From: Chiua virens
Taxonomy: Eukaryota; Basidiomycota; Agaricomycetes; Boletales; Boletaceae
DNA: 64,000 nt
Assembly (NCBI GenBank): GCA_019787685.1
Contig: JAHNUO010000010.1
Location: 1,798,001 to 1,862,000 of the forward strand
Direction: 5' to 3'
The notes below the pieces were generated by a model. It worked only from the letters and a program-made list of their open reading frames with translations, ran no database searches and had not been told where the DNA came from. The translations under genes and the position numbers were made by a program. Shown in pieces: positions 1 through 11,400 of the stretch (the stretch's first letter is position 1; every line of letters begins with the position of its first letter).

Positions 1-691
1 GTCGCGCTGGATCCGAATCTCTCACCATTAGTCTGTTTCTAGTGTATCTACTGAACGTTTCTTGAAACCCCCCATCGTTCCGAAGACGTATTTCACATCG
101 TATCTATGTCTGATACCATTGCACATTCCGATGGCTGAGGCATTAAGACAAGGCAGCGAGAAGGAAACATTGATTATGACTGCCAAAAGAATTCAGGAGC
201 AGTTTGACAAATATTTGCCTAATCCTTGTCTTCCCACGACGATGCCTATCTTTGCACAGCTGCCTCTCCCTGGCACCGTTCCGCAAGCCACTGATGATAC
301 AGGCCTTCCATGGACATGTGACTTCCAGGACCTCGGCGTGGTAGAGCATAGGATACTGACACGGCAGGGGCACATCAGTGTTGACCAAATATATTTTACA
401 CCGCGTGCAACCACGATCTTGTTAGTCATCGATGTAGCATGTTCCTCTTTTGGGCCGTGTCATCTAATTCTCTTGTTCTCTTGTTCCTTCGTCTCACAGG
501 TCTGTTCGATCGTGGATGATGCATAGGCAGTTACACTTCCAAGTTGAGGTTAGTGATTTGAATAGACTGTTTCACGTTCTCATCTGTCATGATGTCAGGG
601 TGCTGCTGCTTGGGGGGACGAATTTTTGAAATCAATGTTGCAGGAAACGATGAGGATTGGGCTGCTCATTCTGACCGATGCCAAATTGTAA
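1..691 (+). CDS. HXXXD-type acyltransferase, copy A (3' part)
   Basis: This is the C-terminal part of a CoA-dependent acyltransferase-like protein. Its 5' part lies outside the window. The sequence opens with an intron 3' end (acceptor near 42). The following exon is almost identical to the corresponding exon of copy C (7814 onward), including RFLKPPIVPKTY and DFQDLGVVEHR. Two small exons follow after GT-AG introns, and the protein ends WGDEFLKSMLQ...ILTDAK with a TAA at 689-691. The HXXXD catalytic motif would lie upstream of the window and cannot be checked. No frame break is visible in what remains, so it may be the end of a functional gene. The substrate is unknown. Confidence 0.7.
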
Positions 692-1173
692 CCTGCTAAG
701 CTATTCGTAACCGTCTCTTCCACGTCCCGGTGGCAGCACATGGCCTATAGAAGAAATGTTGTGTTGGAATCAATATTGATGGATGATATCTGACGATACC
801 CTTTGTGCGGCCACCACAAGCTCCAAGCCCATGTCTTCGTCGCCGGCTGTTGTCCTGTCCGCCCCTTGAACCAACTGTGGGGTTCTCGGTTGTGCTCAGT
901 AAACAGTGTGTGCTCTACAGCAGAATCACCTGATCTCGAACTTCAGCACTTTGATATGCGGAACGGTCAAGGCGCCCGTGTCTCATGACAGTGGACTTTC
1001 AATTTACAGAGGATATGGGTGCCAATCTTGACGTGACACGGGTGGCGACTCACCTGTACTATGTACCATATTTTGCAATATTAACGTTAATTCTGTCGAG
1101 CTGCATAGTTTAACATTGCTTATGTAACATCGCTTATAAATTAGTACGACACCGCTGGCATGCGGCCAGGAAA
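692..1173. other. Intergenic, no gene seen
   Basis: AT-rich intergenic sequence between the end of acyltransferase copy A and the MITE upstream of copy B. No ORF here has supporting motifs or a paralogue. Confidence 0.5.
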
Positions 1174-1314
1174 CACGACGGATGGATCAAAATGTTAGGC
1201 CGGTCTAAATGTTGATTTAAATGTGTTGACCAACATTTAGTACGGTGCTAAATGTTAGTCAACGCGTTTAGGGCGGGCCTAAATGTTGTACAAAATTTTG
1301 ATCCATCCGTTGTG
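1174..1314. mobile_element. MITE, 141 bp, upstream of acyltransferase B
   Basis: A short non-coding element with terminal inverted repeats. The left end is CACGACGGATGGATCAAAAT. The right end, read on the other strand, is CACAACGGATGGATCAAAAT, so 19 of 20 bases match. It is flanked on both sides by AAA (1171-1173 and 1315-1317), which fits a 3-bp target duplication. The interior repeats the word TAAATGTT several times in both orientations. The CAC ends and 3-bp duplication would fit a CACTA-like (CMC) non-autonomous element, but that class is an inference. Confidence 0.75.
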
Positions 1315-1583
1315 AAATGGACCTGGAATACTTTTTCAAGGATAAACCGTTAAGCCTGGATATCACACATTTTTGGATTGAGAAACACTAATTTGTCGTA
1401 AAGAACGTTCCAGATTCAGAATGCCAAGGACTTGCAACAGGTAAGTATGTATTGAATGTTTGAATATTATTGAAGCGCAGCAATGAGTCATTGTTGTTCG
1501 CATCCGCTCTGGCCTGCGAGGAAGCCTCTCTGATATGATATCGCCGCCCGACGGGTTTGGATCTCAGTTTGCGATCATTGACA

Positions 1584-1590
1584 TATAAAG
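1584..1590 (+). promoter_or_regulatory. TATA box of acyltransferase B
   Basis: TATAAAG lies 53 nt upstream of the chosen ATG at 1637. The same motif followed by GRCAAAGRG-like sequence occurs at 6489, 55 nt upstream of the start of copy C. This supports both start codons. Confidence 0.6.
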
Positions 1591-1636
1591 GCAAAGGGAA
1601 GGCCGATGAAAATTACGACGTACTATTGTGCCCTAC

Positions 1637-3546
1637 ATGGCGTCTAGTCCACCAAAGCCTCCCTCTCAGATGGAGTGGGTTCTCGATACCAATCGCCACC
1701 CACCCGTGTATACTAGGTAATGAAGCAGTTCACATCGTTCTATCATCGGACTGACTGCGCGGGCTTTCCACAGACCGTTGGTCGGTTCTGAGCTTTGGAT
1801 GCACAATTGCTGGTTAGCAGACTCTGGGTAAGTAATTCTTCGACTCGTGTACTCCCAACACCAGGTTTGATTTGACAAATTCTGGATGTCAACCGCAGGG
1901 TTTGTGAACTATGCCTGGGAGTGCAGTTTACATCTCCACTTGGGATAGAAGAAATGAGGGATCGTACTCGTCAAGCCCTTGATAAATTCCGGTGAGAACC
2001 TCCTGTTTGTTCTTTGCTTGACCGAAAAGAATCACGTTCGTTTCCCAGTTTTGTTTGTCCCATCGTTTCCTGTGCTATAGAGAACGATGAATCTCCTAGA
2101 TGGGTGTACACCCCCTCCGCCGATCGTGAAGCGTGGCTCAATCTCGCTTTTGTCGTCGAACAGCGTGGACCTTCACTCGACTTAGCAGGGTTTGTGAAGG
2201 ATATCAACGTCAAGAAATTGCCTTACACTGGTGTGGATGGCACGAGCACTCTGTTCAGAGTTTATCTGCTTGCAACGTCGAAGGAAGGCGGCGATGGTAG
2301 AAGGGAATATGCCTTATTCTTTCATGGCCCCCACTCCATGATGGACGCTGGACCTGCCTTCCACGGACTGAACTTGATGTGCGATTTCATGTCTGGTAGC
2401 GGGATGGATGCGACGATCGTGCGTTCGGAGGAGTGGAAGAACCTTCCTGTGGACGTAATTGCAGCAACGGGAGGGGTGCCTAAAGAATGGGAGACGTCCG
2501 GAGCAGAGCTACTGCAGGATGTCATGAGGCAGGCGGGACAGATACTTGCGGTAAGTTTACCAAGGTATCTTTTCATCATGAAATAATAATGACATACATA
2601 TATCAGTCTGGTCACGGGCTACCTCCTCCATCCCGCCCTCTAGATATGTCCCAACGACCAATCCGTCATCATATCACTTTGTCGGAGTCAGAAACGCGAG
2701 CAGTTGTTGCACGTGCGAAGCAGCTAGGCGTCTCTGTTTCGGCATTGTTGCAAGCAGCGAATGGCTTGGTGCAATTCAAGCTGAATCAAGTACCTCCAGG
2801 AGAGGACATCTTTTTTCCGCTCCACATAGCCAAGTTAGTCGTACTGTTTACCGCGCTGATTGTCTGACTATTAATCTGTTTCCAGTGCCTCCTCTGAGCG
2901 TTTTTTGAAACCATCCGTCAACCCAAAGACGTATCTCGCATCGTCTCTTTGTCTGATGCCATTGCGCGTTCAGATGGCTGAGCCTCTGAGACAAGGCAGC
3001 GAAAAGGCAGTATTGATCATGACAGCACAAAAAATCCAGGAGCAGTTTGACAAATATTCGTCTCATCCTTGTCTCCCCATGATAATGCCCATCATTGCAC
3101 GGTTGCCTCCCCCGGGAGCACCAGAGCAGAATGCCGCCGCCGACGCAAACTTATCCAGTCCCCCATGGCTATGCGACTTCCAAAACCTCGGTGTGGTAGA
3201 GAGCAGAATAGCGACACGCCAGGGGCACATCAGTATCAGCAACGTATACTTAGGAGTGCGTATGACCACCACCATGTAAGGCATCGATGTAGCATGTTCC
3301 TTTCTTGATGGCGTGATCTAATGCTTTATGTCTCTTCTCTCTCTCTCGCAGGTCTGTTCGATCGTGGACAATGCATGGAAAGCTGAACGTCCAAGTCGAG
3401 GTTGGTTATTTGAACGTACTACTTCATATTTTTCTCATCTTTCATGATGTCAGGGTGCTGCTGCTTGGGGAGATGACATTGTGAAAAAGATGCTGAAGGA
3501 AACAATCAGGATTGGGTTGCTCATTGTGAGCGATGCGAAATTGTGA
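1637..3546 (+). CDS. HXXXD-type acyltransferase, copy B
   Basis: Probable enzyme of the chloramphenicol-acetyltransferase/condensation fold, which transfers an acyl group from CoA or a carrier. The acceptor cannot be predicted. The ATG at 1637 gives MASSPPKPPSQMEWVLDTNR, and the same N-terminus is conserved in copy C. The catalytic motif is FFHGPHSMMD, an HXXXD, at about 2330-2345. Introns of normal size follow Arg-Gly-type junctions near 1711, 1828, 1990, 2550 and 2835, and two more sit near the 3' end. The C-terminus WGDDIVKKMLKET...LIVSDAKL ends with TGA at 3544-3546. The ORF is open across all predicted exons. It forms a tandem array with copies A and C in the same direction. The protein is about 490 residues by this model, normal for the fold. 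Exact exon limits are approximate. Confidence 0.75.
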
Positions 3547-4246
3547 CATGCTCCAGCAGTACTAGTAGCTGCAACCATCTCTACGTGCAATGTCTGTTAG
3601 CGACTGACATTTAACGGTACCCGTTAACTCCTGTAACAAGATTCATCATATGTGGTAGAAGTTGACCCAATCGCATTCTGGTCACTCAGTGGGGTCGTTT
3701 CCGCCTGACACACAGATATTCAAGAATGCAACCCAGTCGTTGTCCGTTGCAATTAAAGTGTGAGGGAATGTATTGGAGTCTAAGCTGCCCGCCGCAAGCG
3801 CCAATGATTGCACTGACCCTATTTGCCTTGTCCACCCAACGTCATCAACCTAGCATTGTCAATGGGAGGCGCAATGGTCATTGGTGCCAGTGATCAACTG
3901 ATGCTGAGTACACCGGGGATCGCGCGCAGTCTGATTCTCCTCCGATCGAGTCCCCACCTGTCACCTAGTGACGTAGCTATTAATATTGGAGAACGACAGA
4001 TGCGTCGTCCATTGACGACGTCAGGAGTGTGGAACAAACCTCGGTACATCAATTAACAGCAAATTGAATCTCTCGTGAAGACCTCTGGGAACATGTCAGT
4101 AGTAGTCCCACGTATACTCGATCCGAACAGAGGGTTCATGTTGCGTGCAGAGGAAATATTGACCGGCACATAGTTCCACGAAAGAGAAGGGGTAGGGTTC
4201 GATTCTGGATTCCGATGAAGCCTAGAAGATGTACGACATGGCTTCT
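3547..4246. other. Intergenic, no gene seen
   Basis: Sequence between acyltransferase B and the inverted WD40 remnant. A 77-codon ORF at 3823-4056 has no paralogue or motif and is not supported. Confidence 0.4.
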
Positions 4247-5718
4247 TCAGTTTACACGCCGTCTCTTGCGTTTGTCACTGAGTAGTGCATTTGACTCGCC
4301 TGCTGATGATGCATACATACGGTCGACCGTGCGGATGGGGATCTAGTATGCCGCGGAGAAAACGTCCAGAACAAGTTTGAAACACACTTGAAGAGCATGC
4401 CTGCCCTGATACCGCGGATTCACCAGAGGGAGAGAAGGCAACCACATCCACGGGTTGGGGATGTTGTAGACATCCAATGGGAGAACGAGTACGCATCTGG
4501 GGAAAGAGAATTGATCCAGTCGGTGCGACCAGGCTGACCCGATTAGTTCGCCATTATACGGTGATCAGTTCTCAGGTGTTGAGAGTGTGTGCCCGGAGTC
4601 GTGACGTCATACACGGAGATGTCCCTGTGAGTTTTCTGCCGTCGGAAGGAGACAGAGCGAGTAAACAGATGCATCGTTGATCGATGGATTTTATGTTTTA
4701 CCCACAAAGCTGGGGATTCACACGGAGTCTAAGTCTGCCGGATGAGTCCATTCATTGACCAGTTTGTGCGTTGAAGCAGCGCGATTCCACATCCCACACC
4801 TATCCCAGAAGCGCTGATGATCGATGATCGATGATCTCCGGCGGGTCATTCCCGTCAGGGGTCAGTCTCTCTAACTCCCTTATCGTGCATCGTTGACTCA
4901 GTCGCTTCTTTCAGTTTCCCATGTCCCAGTCATTCCAAAAGGCCAGTAACGACACGTGAAATACGCGAGCGCATGGATAGTAATCCACCTATGCGCCGAG
5001 ATTACTAGGTTTGGTGGCGGACCATGGTTATATCATGATAACTTATATTTGAACATGGGAGTGTTCTGGGGGAAGCTATTCATCCGAGGTGCGTGGTGAA
5101 AAGACTGGGAGAATGGATGAACGTCCCTATACACAGCTTGTGAACCACGGCATTGCTTTGTCTCGCCCGCCCTTTGTGTAACTAGTCCTTCGCCGTTGTA
5201 TCATACGGCGCCGCCAAAGACCACACGACCAAATGATCACTGACGCTCTGAATTGACGCTGTTTCAAACTGAACCACTGGGATCACTTGTCCAATTACCA
5301 ATTGGGCCGTGTCACACTATTCAGTCACGGTCCCATACAACATTCAGAGTATAATCCCGTACGGATCTCCCCAGCTGCTGACCACCCCAAGAAATTGGTT
5401 TGACTCATCAATCGAGCAAGCCATTCAGCATCCACTGTCCTTTGTACAAATGCAAATACGCCGATAGCTCGATTATCGGTGCGAGTAAGACGGATACATA
5501 CAAGCAAAGGATGCTGATGTCGTAACCTGTCCGAAGCTGATTTGAAGCCGCGTCAGGATGTTTCCGTCGTCTAATTTGGAAATCTTGAGAAGATCCAACG
5601 GTTGAAGTTGAGGCCTGCTTCCAGGAGTCGACTGCGGCGCCCTTAATGACGGAATGCTGCTGCGGCCGGATTTACCATTGCCCCGGTGACCCAGATTGTT
5701 CGGAAGAAAAATTTTCAT
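4247..5718 (-). pseudogene. Decayed WD40-tail gene, inverted copy
   Basis: An old copy of the WD40-tail genes found at 13290, 22767 and 50144, lying on the opposite strand between acyltransferases B and C. Recognisable pieces on the - strand are the last blade (SPIGCLQHP...VAFSPSGES near 4390-4480), a fragment reading SVYDVTT near 4600, and the tail end RKRR-V-N followed by a stop at 4247-4249. The sequence joining last blade and tail end is far shorter than in intact copies, so most of the tail is deleted. Frames are broken throughout and many stops occur. The upstream part to about 5718 is open in pieces but only weakly alignable by eye. Non-functional. Confidence 0.6.
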
Positions 5719-6488
5719 TGGTGAGTGTCACGGTGCATCTTTGAACCTGCTCGCCTCAAAGACTCAATCTCGATCGTCCTTTTCCTCCGTAAACAACATC
5801 CGAGATCTTAAGATCTCACAGGCGAACATGATCTCGGATCCATAATTAGGCGGCGTGTTGATCAGGCATGCGAGTCACGCGGGAGTACCACCCTTCAAGC
5901 TTCAAGTTCGTTGCAAGTTGTACATATGTACAAAGTATCATTTTAATTTACGTCTGTAAGTCCGAGTCCGCGCATTGCCTTGACAGGCAGGTGAGATGAG
6001 TTGCAACAGAAAATGAAATGGAATATACAGGATCACGCATATGTACCGAGCCGAATAAACATGTGCATAAGCCAAGGCAAAGGCCACTCTGAAATTTTGC
6101 GTGATTTAATTTTCCGATAACGTATTTTTATGTAAGTAACACAACATTGTAACATCATACGACGCCCACTGGCCACCTGCAACACTACAGTTACCGACGA
6201 TGTGACCCGCCGCATCCACATTGAAGGTATGACGTTAAACTCAATGCATAGGGCTGGTCTTTTCAGAATGGCTTGATTGAACATATAAACCGTGGGTATC
6301 AGCTTTTTTCGGTGTAGAAGCGTTAAGTTGCAACAATGACAGTGAAATGATTCGTGTCCGTTGATGAGTCAGGGGTATGGTCGAAGCGCAGCAGTGACAT
6401 CGTCGTTCGCATCCGTAGTGGCTGGCAGCAAGCAAACTTTCCTGTGACGATATGACGCACGATGAATTTGAATCCCAGTTTGCCGTCA
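5719..6488. promoter_or_regulatory. Upstream region of acyltransferase C
   Basis: Non-coding sequence with a perfect 16-bp palindrome GAGATCTTAAGATCTC at 5802-5817. From about 6420 it resembles the region upstream of copy B (GATATGA...TTTGAATC/TTTGGATC...CAGTTTGC). This shows the array duplicated together with its promoter. Confidence 0.45.
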
Positions 6489-6495
6489 TATAAAG
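6489..6495 (+). promoter_or_regulatory. TATA box of acyltransferase C
   Basis: TATAAAG lies 55 nt upstream of the ATG at 6544, in the same context as the TATA box of copy B. Confidence 0.6.
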
Positions 6496-6543
6496 ACAAA
6501 GAGAAGACCAGGGAACTTAACGACTCATTATACAGTGCTCTAA

Positions 6544-8448
6544 ATGTCAATGGTGTCTGGTTTGCCAACGCTTCCCTCTCAGACGGAATGGGTCGTCGAT
6601 ACCAATCGCCACCCTCCCGTGCACACTCGGTCAGTAATGAAGTATCATCCTATTATCAGGCTGACCTCGCAGGCTTCCCTAGACCGTTGGTTGGTTCTGA
6701 GCTTTGGATGCACAATCGCTGGTTAGCCATAGATGGGTAAGTAATTTTCCGAGTCTGTTAGCTCAACACATCATGTCTGATTTAACCAATTCTGGATGTC
6801 GACTTACAGAGATTCTGAAGTATGCCAGGGAATCAAGTTTACCTCTCCGCTTGGGATAGAAGAAATGAGGGATTGTACTCGTCGAGCCCTCGATAAATTC
6901 CGGTCAGTACATCTCGCATGTCCTCTGGGCGACTGAGAGGGTTGACTCTCGTTTCCCCAGTTTCGTTTGTCCCATCGTTTCCTGTGCCATAGAGAACAAC
7001 GAATCTCCTAGATGGGTGTACACCCCCTCCGCCGACCGTGAGGCATGGCTCAATCTCGCCTTTGTCGTTGAACAGCGTGGATCTTCACTCGACTCATTAG
7101 AATTTGCGAGAGATATCAACGTCAAGAAATTACCTTATACTGATACGAATGGCACGAACACTCTGTTCAGAGTTTATCTGCTTGTAACGTCGAAGGAAGG
7201 TCTCAATGACAGAAGGGAATATTCCCTATTCTTTCATGGCCCCCATTCCATGATGGACGGTAGAGGCACCATTCATGGACTGAACTTGATGTGCGAATTC
7301 ATGTCTGGTAGTGGGATGGACGTGACGATCGTACGTTCGGAGGAATGGAAGAACCTTCCTGTGGACATAATTTCTGCGACGGGAGGGGTGCCTAAGGAAT
7401 GGGCGACGTCCGGGGCAGAGTTCCTGCAGGATGCTATGCCAGTGAGCCAGACGGAACTCATGCTCGCAGTAAGTTTCCCCGGACTGTTTCTTCTGTTCAT
7501 TCTTTGACGGGAGTAATGACTTATGCTGTGTAGTCCGGTTACAGCTTACCCGCTCCATCGCGCCCTCTGGATGTATCCGAGCCACCCATCCGTCATCATA
7601 TCACTCTGTCGGAGTCGGAGACGAGGGCAGTAGTTGCACGCGTGAAACAGCTTGGTGTCTCGCTTGCGGCGTTGTTCAAGGCCGCGAACGGATTGGCGCA
7701 ATTCAAGCTGAATCCAGTACCTCCAAAAGATGACGTCTATTTCCCAATCCACATGTCCAGGTTGGTGATACTCTTTGCCGTGCTGGATATCTGACAATTA
7801 GTCTGTTTCTAGTGTGTCTACTGAACGTTTCTTGAAACCCCCCATCGTCCCGAAGACGTATTTCACATCGTATCTATGTCTGATACCATTGCACATTCCG
7901 ATGGCTGAGGCGTTAAGACAAGGCAGCGAAAAGGAAACATTGATCATGACGGCCAAAAGAATTCAAGAGCAGTTTGACAAATATTTGCCTAATCCTTGTC
8001 TTCCCACGACGATGCCCATCTTTGCACAGCTGCCTCTCCCTGGCACCGTTCCGCAAGCCACCGATGATACAGGCCTTCCATGGACATGCGACTTTCAGGA
8101 CCTCGGCGTGGTAGAGCACAGAATACTGACACGACAGGGGCACATCAATGTTGACCAAATATATTTTACACCGCGTGCAACCACGATCCTGTTAGTCCTC
8201 GATGTAGCATGTTCCTTTTTTGGGCCGTGCCAGTCTAATTCTTGTTTCTTCAGGTCTGTTCGATCGTGGATGATGCATAGGCAGTTACACTTCCAAGTTG
8301 AGGTTAGTGATTTGAATGAACTGTTTCACGTTGTTCTGATTTGTGATGATGTCAGGGTGCTGCTGCTTGGGGAGACGAATTTTTGAAATCGATGTTGCAG
8401 GAAACGATGAGGATTGGGTTGCTCATTCTGACCGATGCCAAATTGTGA
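6544..8448 (+). CDS. HXXXD-type acyltransferase, copy C
   Basis: Full-length paralogue of copy B. The start gives MSMVSGLPTLPSQTEWV and is placed by the TATA box and by similarity to copy B. Exon blocks include PLVGSELWMHNRWLA (from about 6683), FTSPLGIEEMRD (about 6840), and a long exon at about 6960-7470 with the HXXXD motif FFHGPHSMMD near 7230. An exon at about 7535-7760 follows, then RFLKPPIVPKTYF from 7814, and two short 3' exons. TGA is at 8446-8448. No internal stop is seen in the spliced frame. Its last exons are the source of the acyltransferase 3' fragments at 17582 and 43874. As an enzyme of the CAT/condensation fold it probably works in secondary metabolism, but there is no cluster context to name a product. 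Confidence 0.78.
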
Positions 8449-11400
8449 CCTAGTAGTCTCGCGTATACTGCATGTCGGATAGACTGTCATATTGATCCAT
8501 TTCGACGAAGAGGGAAATAAACGAGATCGTCACGAACGACACAAGTAGGGAATGTATCAACTGCCGTGGATATCATGAGCTATTTCAGGAGTGCAAGGTA
8601 CTGAGGCCTGAGGCAGTGTAGCGATATGGCGAACACTGCGCCATCTCTTGTGTGAGCGCTCGGCGTTATACGCCGCATGCGTCATCATTCTGAATAGTTC
8701 GTTCAACTTTCGTGCTGATGGGGTACTTGCACAATCGTTAGTGGCACGTCATCATTTTGATGAACAGTGTATGATATATTGGCGATCGATACAGTGTGGG
8801 GTACTACTGCCAGCGGATATACTGTTCAGACACTGTACTGCTAATGGAAAGGAAAGCGCGCTAGAGGGGCTGCAGGTACCAAGGAAACCATATGATCAAG
8901 ACCGAGGCAAATTGAAACTGAATCCAAGAAGAAAAAATACTGAAAACTCGAACCACTGGTGCATAAAGACAGAAGAAACGTGAATCAAGCTGGTCGTGAA
9001 GATGATAACTGGAAAGGAAAAAGACCAGGTGACCGTCCGTGCGATGCTTCACTTCACCATCAAATCTTGAGGTCAAGCGAAGGAGCCTGAGCGTCCATCC
9101 TGAAACCCAACTCGAAGCAAACCGAAGCCGAGTCTACGTCACGTCCAAATCGCCTATCCAAGTCCCAACCAACAACTTGAACTTGAAGTCCGCGATGACC
9201 GCGAAGGGCTGACCACCACACCTCGAATGCGTACCAACTTGCCTAACGTAACCTTGCAAAGAGAGCTTCGACTTGCGTGCCCATAGTCGTCTCGGATAAA
9301 CGTGCATCATTTTCTTGTCATCGACCTCGTCCACCTTGATGGCGAGTCTCCAACTCCTGGATGCGATCGGCCTCGTGCACGACCATGACCATATCGGACT
9401 CGCGCAAGCACGTCCCGAGTCTCCGTTATGGTTGTTGTACCGTCTGCACCGGACTTCGTCGCAGAGTAAGAGCGGACTCACAGCCGGCGAGAGAACATTT
9501 GTCAGCCACTAGAAAGCGGGTGGAGGTGATGACGGGCGGATGTGGATGTTTAGGCTCAGTGGTTACTGTCTGGTCTATGAGGTACTTTGGCGACTGCGAA
9601 AGGTGACGAGGTGAGGACAATCAATGCGTGGCCTTTCCTTCAGAGAGGATCTTGGAGGTATGTACGAGTCTGGCGTGAGATGGTGGTGACTTTGTCAGAG
9701 GTCAAAGGAACGATGTGTGATTGGGAGCTGGAAAAGATGACACTCGACGATTTGATGACGTTGAGCGACGGTAAAGGAAAAGTGGCGGGGGGACCTCGGA
9801 AGGATAAGTTCAGTTGGGTCGGTAGAATGTGGAGAATATTCAATGGGGTCCGTAAAATGGATCGGCGTGGTAAAACTGGTCGATTGGGCATAAATAAGAT
9901 CGTCGAAGCTGAGCATGACTAACGCGTCAGTTGAGTCAAATATGGTTGGATGATGGATCTCACCATTAAGCTGGAAGGTCGACAGAAGATGAGAGAACCG
10001 TCGACGAGAGGAGCCAGCAACGACAGGTCGGCTCCCTTAATCAAGGAAACGTTGGAAGTTGTACATGTCGAGGTGTGATCAACGTAACATCGCAGAGGGC
10101 CTTGATTAGGAACGAAATGAGATGCTAGGACTGGTGGCAGACCTGAGTCGTTTGTAAAGTAACTCTTGGGTCGGTAACGATGTCGAGGGCGAAGGAACAG
10201 TCGCCTCTGAGCCTCTATTGGTTTCAGGAACTTGGCTGCGGACGGAGATATAGCAGAGAAGTATATAGACGCCACGGAAGCAGGGTGAAGAAAAGAAAGT
10301 GAAGAAAATGAAATGCGCCTCCACCAAACCTCGATACCTCACCACGCTACTCACCTACGTTCTTCTGCCCCGGTTCCTAATGCGTGGACATGGCCTGAGA
10401 GTCTGTGAACTGGACATCCCGAGTGTCGTGGTGATCACCTTCGCAGAGCGAGAACCAAGATTTAGGCAGAGATCACCACCACCCTGCCATCTCCATGTTC
10501 TCCTTCCGTGGTGGGTCCTTGTCTTGCCTAACGCCCTTGTCCGGCTTGGGAACAAACTTGAACTACCTGTGGATCCGCAGTACGTCGCTACCCGTGGCCT
10601 GGCAGTTGACTGCCTCAATCCTAGACTGTGAGCGACGTCATGAAGGCGAAAGGAATGTCTGAGCTGTCCAGAATCCAGATGGCGCGGTTGACTACCGTTC
10701 GAGCTCTATTTCGACTGTTCGAAGCCTCAGCGGACGACATCTGACGTTGGTCCGTCATCCCAAGTCTGGCCATCATCAAGGTTGTACCGGTCTCCGAGGG
10801 CGAGATGATTGATGCTGGACATACCACGGACCCGATGAATGGAGCCATCGTCGAGCTGCTGCAATCTCTGATCGCCTCTGACCTGGTTGCGCAAGTCGGC
10901 CATCACGATTCGACGATCGTCGAGAAGAACAAAGATGCGTGGGAATTGTTGGACATTCCTCCGACATCGTCAATGTCAGTGTCGCAGCCAACCTTTGCCT
11001 CTTTGTCATGCTTTGACTCGTCACCAGTGCTGTAGGGGTTCCCGTCGCCGCAGATCGTCGCTGGCATATCGTCTCCCCGGCCTTTGGTTCATCGCCAACA
11101 GTACTAGTAGAGGGGATCTCGTCGCTGCAGCCTGCTCTCATTTCGCTTGACATCGCTACCGACAACGATCGTCCACATCTGGGATGGAAAGGACGACAAA
11201 TCAGGGGACGACGGTGGGGACCAGTCTGCCAGCGGTGCGAGGTGCATGTTCATCGTCGGTGACACCAGACGACATCCGCCGGTAGTGCCTGAGACCTGGG
11301 TGCGTTGAACAGTTTTAGCCTCATGGATTTTGGTGGATGTCTTGCAGTTAATCCCCTGGTTGCGGCCCCCGGTGGTGGTAACTGTGACAGCGGCGTCTGA

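Noticed and set aside
4190..4215. tRNA B-box-like GGTTCGATTCT
   Set aside because: No matching A box or acceptor stem was found at the right distance, and the sequence lies beside the WD40 pseudogene end.
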